Shown piece by piece: positions 18,270 through 27,029 of a stretch of 64,000 nucleotides of DNA (within the stretch, counting starts at the first letter, position 1; the number at the start of each line of letters is the position of its first letter). The DNA comes from Streptomyces sp. NRRL S-646 (GTDB taxonomy: Bacteria; Actinomycetota; Actinomycetes; Streptomycetales; Streptomycetaceae): the NCBI RefSeq assembly GCF_000720765.1, contig NZ_JODC01000016.1:124001-188000 (forward strand), written 5' to 3'. The position numbers and the translations under genes were made by a program. The notes below the pieces were generated by a model. It worked only from the letters and a program-made list of their open reading frames with translations. It made no database searches and had not been told where the DNA came from.

Positions 18270-18519
18270 GATCATCGGTAGTTGGCTGCGCGCCACGCCC
18301 GGCGTCCTTTCGCACGCCAGACGCGTCCGGGGCGCGGGCGTGCTGCGGGTAGGCAGTGGAAGAACGGCGGCGCCGCTGCGCAGGGCGTCGTTTTCGAGGG
18401 TCAGCTGGCGGATGGCCTCCTCGTACAGGGCGAGGGTGCGGCGCAGGTCGGTGTTCTCCTTCCGTAGTCGGCTCAGGTTGGCTTCCGTACGTACGTCGGA
18501 TCCGGAGGTTTCCCGCGCA
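18270..18519 (-). pseudogene. Coiled-coil protein fragment, possibly transposon-associated (DUF6262-like)
   Basis: The frame encodes NLSRLRKENTDLRRTLALYE, EAIRQLTLENDALRSGAAV, LPLPTR, a heptad-type coiled coil. It resembles the C-terminal part of the small coiled-coil proteins that accompany Tn554-type tyrosine recombinases. No start and no recombinase are left. Assignment is tentative. Confidence 0.35.
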
Positions 18520-18579
18520 ATCGCAGGCCGGGCTGGGGCCGGGATGCGGGGCCGGAAGTGCGCGTCGAACAGGCCCCGC

Positions 18580-18816
18580 CTACCAGTTCGGCGTAGGCGC
18601 GGCCGGGACGCGGGCCGGCTCGTCGGTGTCATGGCCGTAGATCCGTCCGCGCAGGAGCTGCTCGTCGTCGCTGTCCACTGCCCTCATGGGCTCGATCTCC
18701 GACGCCATGTCCCCCAAGGAGAACTGGGCATGGGCGACCTGCGCGATCAGGTCCTTGGCCTGGGTGACGAGCTGTTCGTAACGCTGCCGGGTGACGTTTC
18801 CGATCCGGTCGGTCAT
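18580..18816 (-). CDS. Small hypothetical helical protein
   Basis: A 78-residue protein: MTDRIGNVTRQRYEQLVTQA, KDLIAQVAHAQFSLGDMASE, IEPMRAVDSDDEQLLRG. It is strongly helical and lacks membrane segments. The N-terminal segment KDLIAQVAHAQFSLGD ... EIEPMR is typical of small Streptomyces DNA-binding-like proteins from mobile elements. An ATG nine bases upstream is also possible. It shares its C-terminal motif with the ORF at 9210-9470. Confidence 0.5.
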   Translation of the reverse strand: MTDRIGNVTRQRYEQLVTQAKDLIAQVAHAQFSLGDMASEIEPMRAVDSDDEQLLRGRIYGHDTDEPARVPAAPTPNW

Positions 18817-18825
18817 GATGGTCAC

Positions 18826-19157
18826 CGCCTTGTCCTGGGTCCGGCCCGGTCACCCACACGCGGCCGAGAAGAGCAGCCGGCCCCGGTCGCCATTCACGGT
18901 GGCGCGGGCGCGACACGCAGAGGCAGAGCGTGAGAACGCGACGCCGGGAAGCTGCGCCGCAGAGCCTGCTCCCGTACCTGGTCGGCGTCCCGTTCTGGGT
19001 TGGCCACGGCCCGGAACAGTTCCAGGCCGGGCAGCGGCGATGGTGCTCATGGTGGTTCCGTTCTGTCTGGTGCGGGGTGCGCGTGGGATAGCGCCTGCCT
19101 GACGCAGGCCGGGGGGCCGGCGGCATGGCTGCCGCAAGGCAAAAGCAGCGGAAGAGG
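18826..19157. other. Gene-free stretch with a short coding relic
   Basis: On the minus strand about 19035-18897 a frame with strong codon bias (PGLELFRAVANPERDADQVR, EQALRRSFPASRSH) lacks a start in frame. It appears to be a small leftover of an unrecognised gene. Confidence 0.3.
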
Positions 19158-19610
19158 TCAGGCGGTGACGGAAAGGACGATCTTGCCGGTGGTGCGGCCG
19201 GTCTCGCCCCGTGTGTGAGCCCGGGCGACTTCTTCGAGGGGGAAGACCTCGTCGGCGATCACGCGCAGGCGTCCGTCCTCGACCAGGGAGGTGATCTCGC
19301 GCAGCCCCGCATGGTCGGGCTCGACGAGCATGAACACCGCCCGCACTCCAGCCGCTTCGGCCTCCTTGGCGGGGAAGGTGTCGTCCGGCGGCAGGATGGA
19401 GATCAGCGTGCCGCCCGGCCGTAGCGTTCGCAGCGACCTGACCCAGTCACGGCGACGGGGCGGCCCGACGTCACGTCGTCGAGGGCCGCGGTCAGGTGGA
19501 GGCGGTCGGTAGGGGCGTGCGCTGCTGGTGCGGCAACGGTGCGATGCTTTTGGGTCCGCGGGTGCCAGTGACGCCGAAAACGCGGCCAGGTCATCCTCTA
19601 CAGTCCCGGT
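19158..19610 (-). pseudogene. Zinc-binding dehydrogenase/quinone oxidoreductase, C-terminal remnant
   Basis: The last 80 residues (WVRSLRTLRPGGTLISILPP, ...RLRVIADEVFPLEEVARAHT, GETGRTTGKIVLSVTA) are a clean ADH_zinc_N_2/quinone-oxidoreductase C-terminus. Upstream of about 19455 the reading frame is broken (a further piece TAALDDVTSGRP lies in another frame) and the GroES-like domain is gone. A dead gene. Confidence 0.65.
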
Positions 19611-20217
19611 GTGTCGAGTACCCCGGTGCGGCTGTTGCGGTTGCTGTCCTTGCTGTCCCAACGGCCGTCATGGACGAACCGTGAGCTCGCCGAGCGCATG
19701 GAGGTCAAATGAGCGCACCGTGCGGCGGGACGCGGCCCGGCTGCGGGACCTCGGCTACGGGGTCGAGTCCGATCCGGGTTGACCTGCCCCACGGTTTGGG
19801 TTCCAGCTGCGGTGGCTAACCTTCCGGGCAGACCGCGTGGTCGAAGCGCGGCCCACCGGGCAGCCGGTCCTGATCGAGAATCCACCGGATGCCGCTCGCA
19901 TGGTGGCCGACATGCTGACCAGCGACTACCCGCTCTACGCGACCGTGGTGCTGCCGGTGCCGCTGGAGGCGGCACAGCGGCTCGTCCCGCCCGGGTCGGG
20001 CGTCCACGAGAGCGTCGGGCCGGAGGCCACCCGTGTCACCCTCGGCGGCAACGACCTGGACGAACTCGCCACCCGTCTGCTCTCACTGGCTGTGCCGCTC
20101 GCCGTGGTGGCGCCCGACGAACTGCGCGACGTGCTACGCACACGCCTCCGCGCTCAGTTCGATGCCCTCGCCTGGGAGGACTTGGCGCGTCGACAAGGCG
20201 GCGAGCACGCGGAGTAG
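19611..20217 (+). pseudogene. WYL-type (YafY/DeoR-like) transcriptional regulator, frameshifted and internally deleted
   Basis: GTG at 19611 opens STPVRLLRLLSLLSQRPSWT and NRELAERMEV, a DeoR/HTH_11 domain. A frameshift near 19705 moves to NERTVRRDAARLRDLGYGVE and a stop. Further on, WLTFRADRVVEARPTG ... VLPVPLEAAQRLVPP ... DELRDVLRTRLRAQFDALAW is the C-terminal part of the same regulator type. The WYL middle is missing, so about half the gene has been lost. Confidence 0.6.
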
Positions 20218-20272
20218 CACGGGGAAGCTGCCGCCCGTCAGCTCACTTCGGCCCGGTTGCAGACGACCACCG

Positions 20273-20878
20273 CTAGTAGCTGTCGTAGCTGGGCTTACCG
20301 TTCGGCCGGTAGACGCCGACGATGGTGCCGCTCTTCGTCGTCGAGACGCTGACCGGCTCCAGCGCGGTGGGGATCGCTCCGTCGGCGAACAGCCGCTTGC
20401 CGGTGCCGATGATTACCGGATGGATGGTCAGCCGGTACTCGTCGACAAGCTCGTGCTGCATGAGGGTCTGGGCGAGGTCGCCGCTGCCGACGACGTTTAT
20501 GTCGCCGCCGTCGGACGCTTTGAGCTCGCGTACGGCATTGGCGATGTCGCCCTCCAGCAGGGTGGAGTTCTGCCACTCGACGGACGTCAGGGTCCTCGAC
20601 GCCACGTACTTGTGCATGCTGTTCATCCGCTCAGTAAACGGGTTGTCGGGATCGGCGGTCGGCCAGTACGACGCGAAGATCTCGTACGTCTTACGGCCGA
20701 GCAGCATCGCGTCGGAGGGCTCGTACCAGCCGGCGATGGCCGCACCGACCTCGTCGTCGCTCACCGGCTTCTGCCAGCCGCCGTGCTCGAAGCCGCTCTC
20801 AGCGTCCTCGTCCGGACCCCCCGGCGCCTGCATGACGCCGTCCAGCGTCAGGAACGTACAAACAATGATCTTGCGCAT
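20273..20878 (-). CDS. Dihydrofolate reductase-like protein (RibD C-terminal domain family)
   Basis: A 201-residue cytosolic NADPH-binding protein: KIIVCTFLTLDGVMQAPGG at the N-terminus, AMLLGRKTYEIFASYWPTAD, INVVGSGDLAQTLMQHELVD (the GSGxLAxxL nucleotide-binding element) and EYRLTIHPVIIGTGKRLF. The physiological substrate of these stand-alone RibD_C proteins is unknown. GGGAGCG before the ATG. The decayed WYL regulator downstream may once have controlled it, as such neighbours are common. Confidence 0.88.
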   Translation of the reverse strand: MRKIIVCTFLTLDGVMQAPGGPDEDAESGFEHGGWQKPVSDDEVGAAIAGWYEPSDAMLLGRKTYEIFASYWPTADPDNPFTERMNSMHKYVASRTLTSVEWQNSTLLEGDIANAVRELKASDGGDINVVGSGDLAQTLMQHELVDEYRLTIHPVIIGTGKRLFADGAIPTALEPVSVSTTKSGTIVGVYRPNGKPSYDSY

Positions 20879-20933
20879 GGTGCGCTCCCTTCGTCGACGG
20901 GTAGACCGCACCACCGCCGGAAACTCATCGGCG

Positions 20934-20975
20934 GAACTTCTGCGGAGCAGCACTTGTGCTGCTCCGCAGAAGTTC
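20934..20975. terminator. 42-bp near-perfect palindrome between the RibD-like and AAA genes
   Basis: Arms 20934-20953 and 20956-20975 are exactly complementary over 20 bp with only TT between them; the left arm is GAACTTCTGCGGAGCAGCAC. It lies 33 bases past the minus-strand AAA stop codon and 55 bases before the next minus-strand start, so a strong terminator is the simplest reading. A protein-binding site for an upstream promoter element of the RibD-like gene is the alternative. Confidence 0.6.
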
Positions 20976-21008
20976 GTGGAGGAAGGCGAGCCTGGATGCG
21001 TGGGGTTG

Positions 21009-21899
21009 TCAGGTGAATGAGAAGTGGGCTGCGGCCTCGGCGGGCGTGGCCCCTTGAAGGCGTCCAGGGACGTCGTGGACGGCGTTTGCGCCCTCGGTGC
21101 GCAGTTGGTCAGCCCCGGCGTGGCGGGCCATGACCGCGGCGTAGCCGCGGATGTCTGCGGCAGTGATGTCAGTACGGCCTCGCTCTGCGTGCTGTTGGAG
21201 GAGAAGGCCGAGGTCCGGGGTGAATCGCAGCATGGTCACCGGGGCGTTGAAGCGCCTGGCAATGGCGATGAGTCGGGTGCGCGCCTGTGGGGTGACATTC
21301 GTGGACTCCGCGACTGCGGTTTGTCCGGCGGCGAGCCGGGCGACGATCCTGCGGTCGCGTTCCTCGAAGATTCGAGCGTCCGCCGCGTCGGGGTCAGCGT
21401 CGGTGGGTGAGGTGCCGAGGAGTTCCGTGCGGATCTCGTCGCTGGAGACCACGGCGTCCTCGTCGATCTGGCCGTGCGCGATCAGTGCCCGCACGAAGCT
21501 GGTCTTGCCGGAAGCCGGTGGGCCGACGAGGAGCACGAGCCCCGCTGGGACGCGGGTCGGCCCGGAGCCGCCCAGCGGGTGAGGTTCGAGGTAGAGGTCG
21601 CCCGCGCAGTCCAGGGCCTCTTCCGCCGAGCCGGCCGGCAGGCCGCTGGGGAGGATGCTGTCCCGGTAGCTGTCGTTGCCGGCCTCGTAGAGGGCGAAGC
21701 CCCAGGTGTGCAGGACGCCGGTGAAGCGCAGGCGGCACAGCGGAAGCCGCTCGCCGTCCTTCAACTCGCCGTCTACGTAGGCGAATCCAGCTCGAAATCG
21801 GACGTGGACCCCTCTGAGTTGCGGCCAGTGCTCGGTGGTGTGGGTGTTGAGCCGCTGGCGCAAGTGGTGCTGCATGGACTCGGGCGGGTTCTTCGGCAC
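21009..21899 (-). CDS. P-loop AAA family kinase-like protein
   Basis: A 296-residue protein. Residues 1-100 are an uncharacterised N-terminal domain (VHVRFRAGFAYVDGELKDGE; LHTWGFALYEAGNDSYRDSI). From about 115 there is a polynucleotide-kinase-like P-loop domain: Walker A LVGPPASGKTSFVRAL, DAVVSSDEIRTELLGTSPTD, IVARLAAGQTAVAESTNVTP, and FNAPVTMLRFTPDL. The order matches Pnk/Zeta-type kinases with an RxxGxxD-free lid (QQHAERGRTDI). Possibly RNA-end or nucleotide modification. Its 3' end is marked by the 42-bp palindrome. Confidence 0.8.
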   Translation of the reverse strand: MPKNPPESMQHHLRQRLNTHTTEHWPQLRGVHVRFRAGFAYVDGELKDGERLPLCRLRFTGVLHTWGFALYEAGNDSYRDSILPSGLPAGSAEEALDCAGDLYLEPHPLGGSGPTRVPAGLVLLVGPPASGKTSFVRALIAHGQIDEDAVVSSDEIRTELLGTSPTDADPDAADARIFEERDRRIVARLAAGQTAVAESTNVTPQARTRLIAIARRFNAPVTMLRFTPDLGLLLQQHAERGRTDITAADIRGYAAVMARHAGADQLRTEGANAVHDVPGRLQGATPAEAAAHFSFT

Positions 21900-21947
21900 G
21901 GACCCATCCTGCCGCCCCTGATCGGTCCCCGGCCGTGATCATTGCTC

Positions 21948-22895
21948 ATGACCGAGGGCTCTGGGCGATGTGCGGCAGTGCCGGTGGTGCTGGACGAGGA
22001 GACGCGCGGTGCACTGCTGCGGATCGCCTCATCGGCGAAGGCACAGGTGAGGCAGGTCCTGCGGGCCCAGATCGTGCTGGCCGCAGCGGGCGGGGCGGGA
22101 AACGCGGCGATCGCGCGCCGTCTGGCGGTGGGCGTGAACACGGTCCGCAAGTGGCGCGGACGGTTCGCCGAACGCGGGCTGGAAGGCCCGAAGGACGCCG
22201 CCCGCTCAGGCCGGCCGCGCCGCTACGACGACTTGGTGCGCGTGGCGGTGGTCGCCGCGGCCACCGGCATCCCGCCCGGACCCGCCGCCACCTGGACCCA
22301 GACAACCATCGCCGCCCAGGTCGCTGGTACCGTCTCCCCCGCGATATCGGCCTCCCAGGTCGGCCGGATCATGGCCGGCCTGGCCCTGAAACCGCACAAG
22401 GTCCGCGGCTGGCTCACCCGGCGCGACACCCCCGACTTTTGGGACCGCGTCCGGGACATCAGCACTAGAGCGTTACGGGTCGCGAGCGTGGAGTACAGGG
22501 CCAAGCACGCCGAGGTCGCCACCCGCAACATCGCGCGGGCGGGTCTCGACGGGATCGTCCAGATGCGGGTGGGCCCGGCCCTGGAGTCGCTGCCCGAGCT
22601 GGCCGACGAGGACCCGGCCCCGTTCGACCTGGTCTTCATCGACGCCGACACGGGCAACGACACGCACTACGTGGAGTGGGCGCTCAGACTCACCCGCGCG
22701 GGCAGCCTGATCGTGGTGGACATCGTCGTACAGCAGGGCCGGGTGGCCGACGCGGACAGCACCTCGCCGGACGTGCTGGGCAGCCGCGCGGCGATCGAAC
22801 TGATCGGCAGCCACCCGAGGTTGGCCGGCACCGCGCTCCAGACGGTGGGCAGCAAGGGGCACGACGGCTTCGCGCTGGCGCGCGTGCTGGGGTAG
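21948..22895 (+). CDS. Chimeric ORF: IS630 transposase N-terminus fused to O-methyltransferase C-terminus
   Basis: A single 315-residue frame. Residues about 1-173 are an IS630 helix-turn-helix region (AAIARRLAVGVNTVRKWRGR after NAA-; GLALKPHKVRGWLTRRDTPD; FWDRVRDI). After DIST the sequence becomes the C-terminal two-thirds of a class I O-methyltransferase (HAEVATRNIARAGLDGIVQM, PFDLVFIDADTGNDTHYVEW, GSLIVVDIVVQQGRVAD, HDGFALARVLG). The transposase catalytic domain and the methyltransferase N-terminus with AdoMet motif I are both absent. Junction near 22463 contains CTAG, a favoured IS630 target. Most likely non-functional. Confidence 0.75.
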   Translation: MTEGSGRCAAVPVVLDEETRGALLRIASSAKAQVRQVLRAQIVLAAAGGAGNAAIARRLAVGVNTVRKWRGRFAERGLEGPKDAARSGRPRRYDDLVRVAVVAAATGIPPGPAATWTQTTIAAQVAGTVSPAISASQVGRIMAGLALKPHKVRGWLTRRDTPDFWDRVRDISTRALRVASVEYRAKHAEVATRNIARAGLDGIVQMRVGPALESLPELADEDPAPFDLVFIDADTGNDTHYVEWALRLTRAGSLIVVDIVVQQGRVADADSTSPDVLGSRAAIELIGSHPRLAGTALQTVGSKGHDGFALARVLG

Positions 22896-22930
22896 CCCCT
22901 TCCCGCGGCCCCTTCCCGGTCGTCAGCTCT

Positions 22931-23758
22931 TCAGCTCTTCGGGGTGAGTTGGAATTCGGGGAGGGACGGTGTGGACAGGCCGAAGCCGGAGGACGGGTAG
23001 CCGGACGGAGCGGGGGACGCCGTGGGGACGCCGTTGTCGTCGCAGAGTTGGGGCCCGGAGGGCGCGAACACGTGGTAGTCGACCACGCGCTTGGTGGGGA
23101 AGGTGACGGTGTCGCCGAGGATCGAGTTACCCGTGTCGATCTTGGTCGGCAGTTCGCGGGACTTGAGCGCAGCGCCGACGTAGATCGCCTCCAGGAAGCC
23201 GTCGCAGGGGCTGGCCTTGGTCGAGGCGAAGCCCTTCGGCGGCTTCACGTCGTGGACCGCACGGCCGTCGATGTGCAGTTCGCTGCGCTTCAGGGACTTC
23301 ATGGCGAAGTCGTAGTTCACCTCCCTCGCAAGGGGGTCGGCGGCCGAAGTGGCGGAGGACGGCCGGTAGTTGATCCGCCAGTACTCGACCTGGACGGAGA
23401 CCTTGGCACACAGGGGCCCGTCGAAACCGGGCGTGGACTTGCCGAAACGGACCTCTCCCGGGCCCAGGGCGGGCTGGCCGATCTGTCCCCAGTGAACCCA
23501 GTCCACCGCCTTCGCCGTGCTCCACTTCGCGTTCGGGTGGCAGCCGTCCGCGTTCGTGGGATACACGTCCGACGGTGAGACCACCGGGGTGGGCGAGGCG
23601 GTCGAGGGGGTCCCGACCGGGTCCGCCGCCGTCACGGTCGTGCTCGGGGACTGGCCCGACCCAGAATCGTCGCCACCCCCGCCCGAGCAGCCGGCAAGCG
23701 ACAGCACGGCCGCAACGAGCCCCACCCCGAGCCGAACCCGTCTGTGCGCAGTGGTCAT
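22931..23758 (-). CDS. Lipoprotein of unknown function
   Basis: A 275-residue exported lipoprotein. The lipobox LSLAGC ends a 24-residue signal (RRVRLGVGLVAAVLSLAGCS), followed by a Gly/Ser/Pro-rich tether to about residue 65. The globular part (DGCHPNAKWSTAKAVDWVHW; VSVQVEYWRINYRPSS; AVHDVKPPKGFASTKASPCD) has three cysteines and no known catalytic motif. Probably a surface protein; a small stretch upstream has no partner gene. Confidence 0.78.
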   Translation of the reverse strand: MTTAHRRVRLGVGLVAAVLSLAGCSGGGGDDSGSGQSPSTTVTAADPVGTPSTASPTPVVSPSDVYPTNADGCHPNAKWSTAKAVDWVHWGQIGQPALGPGEVRFGKSTPGFDGPLCAKVSVQVEYWRINYRPSSATSAADPLAREVNYDFAMKSLKRSELHIDGRAVHDVKPPKGFASTKASPCDGFLEAIYVGAALKSRELPTKIDTGNSILGDTVTFPTKRVVDYHVFAPSGPQLCDDNGVPTASPAPSGYPSSGFGLSTPSLPEFQLTPKS

Positions 23759-24029
23759 TCCGCTTCCCCCCGTCCGTTCGGTGGATCACCGATGCTCCCA
23801 GGGGAGGTTGCCCTTCGGCCATGTCGGAAAACACACGTTCGGGGGAAGTGTCGGGGTCTCAGAACTCGTGGGGGCGGACGCCTGGCTTTGTGCGCGAGAG
23901 CGGGCTCTGGTCCACTTCGTGTGGTGGTGTACGCAGCGTGACGTTTGAACCTCTGGGCGATGCGGTCGAGGTCGCCCGAAAATCGCCCAGCCGACATGCG
24001 GCGGGGTCGACACCACGCCGGAGGGTTGT

Positions 24030-24630
24030 TCACCGGGCAGTGGCAAATCCGCGCGACCAAGCTCGACGCCTACAAGCCCTACCTAGCCCAGCGCTGGCAG
24101 AAAGGCTGCACCAACGCCTGGAAGCTGTGGGAGGAGATCAGAGAGCTGGGCCTACCCGGACGGCCACGGAAACGTCCGGAACTGCGTGAGCAGGTCTCTG
24201 CGCCGCAAGCCCCAGCCGGTCGGGCCCCGGCCGCCCTCGGTCCGCGCCGTGACCTGCTGGATCCTGCCCCCACTTGGACGCGCTGGTCGAGAGCGACCGG
24301 ATCCAGCTCAAGGCTGTGCTGGTCAACTGCCCCGAGCTGGATGTCCTCGCCAAGCACGTCCGGGCCTTCGCCCACATGGTCACCGACCTTCGAGGCGACC
24401 AACTGCCAGAGTGGATCGAATCAGCCAGAGCCTCTGCCGACTTGCCCAGTCTCAGCCGGTTCGCTCACCACCTCGAACGCGACCTTGACGCCGTCGTCGC
24501 AGAGCTCTCCCACCCGTGGAACTCCGGCGTCGTGGAAGGTCATGTCAACCGGATCAAGATGCTCGAGCGCCAGATGTTCGGCCGCGCAGGATTGTAGCTC
24601 CTCCCCAAGCGCGTCCTGCTCGCCAAGTGA
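24030..24630 (+). pseudogene. ISL3-family transposase, C-terminal remnant (second copy in the window)
   Basis: The pieces ATKLDAYKPYLAQRWQKGCT, NAWKLWEEIRELG and, in another frame, HPWNSGVVEGHVNRIKMLER, QMFGRAGL match the ISL3 C-terminal domain and correspond to the 11657-12256 copy. A frameshift lies near 24180-24270. An in-frame TAG (24595) precedes the natural end LLPKRVLLAK and TGA at 24628. Confidence 0.75.
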
Positions 24631-24635
24631 CGTTG

Positions 24636-25110
24636 TCAGCGGGCCTGATCCGACTGCCTGTGTTCGTCATCGATCCTGCGGGACATCACCTCGAGGATCA
24701 GATTCTCAAGGGCGTGCGGCATTGGCCCGAAGCTGGCCACCCAGGTTTCGACAAGGCAGATCTCACTGCCCTCATCGATGCCTATAAAGAAACGGCCGCC
24801 ATCCAGCTCGCCGAGCGGGAAGAGACGTCTCCCCAAGCCAACTCCGGGTTCAGCTCGAACGGTTCCCGAGCTCGGTTGATCCCCGGGCCACCGATGCTCA
24901 CGGTCAGCCCTCCGAACTCCTGGAGAAACGCCTCCGCAGCGTCGTGCATGACGATGCCGACCGAGAGCCTCTTCTGGTTCACAACTGCGGCGGAGCCTAC
25001 AGATGGGCTCCGCCGAACGCCTCCACCGACGTACTTGCCCCAGGCCAAGCCTGGCACCCCAGCCAGGGCATACCGGTAATCGGGCGGCTTCCGGACACCG
25101 CCGTGGGAGG
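24636..25110 (-). pseudogene. SUKH-3 family immunity-type protein, disrupted
   Basis: The frame from 25110 carries VMHDAAEAFLQEFGGLTVSI, GGPGINRAREPFELNPELAW, the heart of a SUKH-3 domain. At about 24828 the homology continues in another frame: GRRLFPLGELDGGRFFIGID, EICLVETWVASFGPMPHALE, NLILEVM. About a dozen conserved residues are missing at the jump, indicating a small deletion with frameshift. SUKH proteins are immunity partners of secreted polymorphic toxins; no toxin is left here. It is wedged between two transposase remnants. Confidence 0.65.
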
Positions 25111-25134
25111 TCAATGACGTTTTCTCAGCGGTTT

Positions 25135-25976
25135 TCATTTCCAGACGCCGTTGAGAACGATGGCGGCTCGGGCGATGTCGCCGATCCACCTGGGGCTGAG
25201 CGTGACGTGTTGCAGGGTTCGCCACCGCTGCTTGAGTTCGGCTGCGGCGCGTTCCCCGAGGGCGCGGACGCCTCTAATCAGGCTGTTGGTGGCGCGCGTG
25301 TCCGCGTGCAGGGTCTGTTCGGAGCGGCCCTTCGGGCGCCGGACCGGGACAACGATGCCGATCCCCGCGCCGATGTAGCCCTTGTCGGCGAGGGTGGGCA
25401 GGCCATCGGCGGCGGCCTTGCACAGCGCGGGCAATGCGTGGATGCGTGCGGCGGTGATGTCGGGGGTGGAGCCGGGCTCGGGCTCGGCGTCGTAGACCCA
25501 CAGCGGGGTGCCGTCCGGGGCGGACAAGAACTGCACGTTGCCGCCGAAGGCCTTGTGTTTCAGGCTGAACCACAGGTCGTTGCCGTTGTCGCGGACTCCC
25601 GCGACGCGGTCGCACTCGATCAGCGTGCCGTCGCGGATCACGTGGGTCATGCCCTCGCGTCGGCAGCGGTCCAGGACCTGGTGGAGGTCGGAGGCCTGGG
25701 CGGCGAGGACATCGATGCCTTCGTGCAGGTAGCGGTAGCCGGTGGCCTGGGAGACGCCGGCGTCGCAGGCCAGGCAGTGGACGCATCCGCGCTCGCGGAA
25801 CCAGCGCAGCACCAGCACGGCTTGACGGAATGGCCGAGCGCGCGGCTGCCGCGCGGAGTGCCAATTCACCGCCGGTGCGCGGCCAGCAGACGGGGCAGGT
25901 ACTCCACGACATGGCGCGGGACGTCGAGCGTGGCGACATAGGTGACCAACGTGAAGCCTCTGGTGGTTACGGACAT
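25135..25976 (-). pseudogene. IS5-family transposase, nearly full length but interrupted
   Basis: ATG at 25976 opens TTRGFTLVTYVATLDVPRHV, VEYLPRLLAAHRR and then TGA in frame; a frameshift near 25825 restores RQAVLVLRWFRERG ... LIECDRVAGVRDNGNDLWFS, TPLWVYDAEPEPGSTPDITA, LADKGYIGAGIGIVVPVRRP, AELKQRWRTLQHVTLSPRWI. This is the DDE_Tnp_4-type IS5 transposase. Catalytic core looks intact in the longer downstream frame, but the natural start is cut off, so it is probably inactive. Confidence 0.75.
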
Positions 25977-26064
25977 GATCTTGTGGTGAGACCTGTCCTA
26001 CCAGGGGCTTTTCGTCCGTTCGAGCCCGGGGCCCGCATACCCGATCCGCGCTGGATCGAGTGGC

Positions 26065-26877
26065 TCAAGCCTTCTCGGCGCCGATCGAGTAGGTGAGGGG
26101 AGTGCGCGGAGCTCCCTCCGGATGCCGGTAGATGTCACCGTCGTGGCGCTCAAGCGACTGGCGTTGGAGGTAGAAGGTGTGGTCATGCTCGTGAAGAAAC
26201 TGGATCCGTAGCCCAGCTCCGGCGATCGCCGAGACAACGGACGACAGACTGTGCCGCCACTCGACGGTCTCGTTGGCCTCGGTCGTTGCCGCCTCGTCGG
26301 CGTACGTACCGGGGCCTCCCGAGGCTTCCGGACCTTCATCGAAGTAGTCGTGTGTGACCGTGCTTCCGGTCTCGTCATCGAGGAGGTAGCTGAAGGGATG
26401 GAACTCTGCGAGGTACAGGTGTCCACCTGGGGCGAGCAGTTCGGCGACCACCGACGCCCAGCGGCTGATGTCGGGAAGCCAGTTCAGCGCCCCGAAGCTG
26501 ACGTAGACGATGTCGAAGGTCTCCCCCTCGACTGCCGAGACCGCATCGTAGGCGTCCGCGGTCAGGAAGCGTGCGTCGATGCCGAGTTCGGTTGCGAGTT
26601 GTGAAGCCGCTTCGATCGCGGGTGGAGAGAAGTCCAGCCCGGTGACCTGGGCTCCTCGTGCCGCCCACGACAGCGTGTCCCGGCCGAAGTGGCACTGCAG
26701 ATGGATCAGGCGCTTGCCCCTGACATCCCCCACCTCGGCTGTCTCGAAGTCCTTCAGCGAATCGGGCCGGGCCCGGAACCCCTCCATGTCGTAGAGGTCC
26801 GCGCCCAGATGGATGGGCACCCGCTCGTCCCAGTACGCCTTGTTCAACTCCCGCCAGCGCCCTGCCAGGTCACCCAT
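26065..26877 (-). CDS. Class I SAM-dependent methyltransferase
   Basis: A 270-residue cytosolic enzyme. AdoMet motif I is RLIHLQCHFGRDTLSWAARG, strand 2 QVTGLDFSPPAIEAASQLAT, motif post-I FDIVYVSFGALNWLPDISRW, then LLAPGGHLYLAEFHPFSYLL. The family (Methyltransf_11/25-like, with YWDERVPIHLGADLYDMEGF near the N-terminus) is frequent in actinobacteria and uncharacterised, with natural-product or small-molecule substrates likely. Start at ATG 26877. The flanks are IS5 debris on both sides. Confidence 0.85.
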   Translation of the reverse strand: MGDLAGRWRELNKAYWDERVPIHLGADLYDMEGFRARPDSLKDFETAEVGDVRGKRLIHLQCHFGRDTLSWAARGAQVTGLDFSPPAIEAASQLATELGIDARFLTADAYDAVSAVEGETFDIVYVSFGALNWLPDISRWASVVAELLAPGGHLYLAEFHPFSYLLDDETGSTVTHDYFDEGPEASGGPGTYADEAATTEANETVEWRHSLSSVVSAIAGAGLRIQFLHEHDHTFYLQRQSLERHDGDIYRHPEGAPRTPLTYSIGAEKA

Positions 26878-27029
26878 GAGTCCGGACGATACACGGAGGC
26901 GGACTGGCCCACTACGCTGTCGGACCCGCCAACCAACAAGTGGCCATGACCAGGTCGATCGGCTCTCGAAATCCAACTCCGGATGCGCGTACGGGGACAC
27001 CTCCGCCAACGCACAGTTGATCTTCCGCG

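Noticed and set aside
25135..25976. Intact, active IS5 element
   Set aside because: An in-frame TGA and a frameshift separate the natural start from the catalytic part, and I could not find convincing terminal inverted repeats at both ends.
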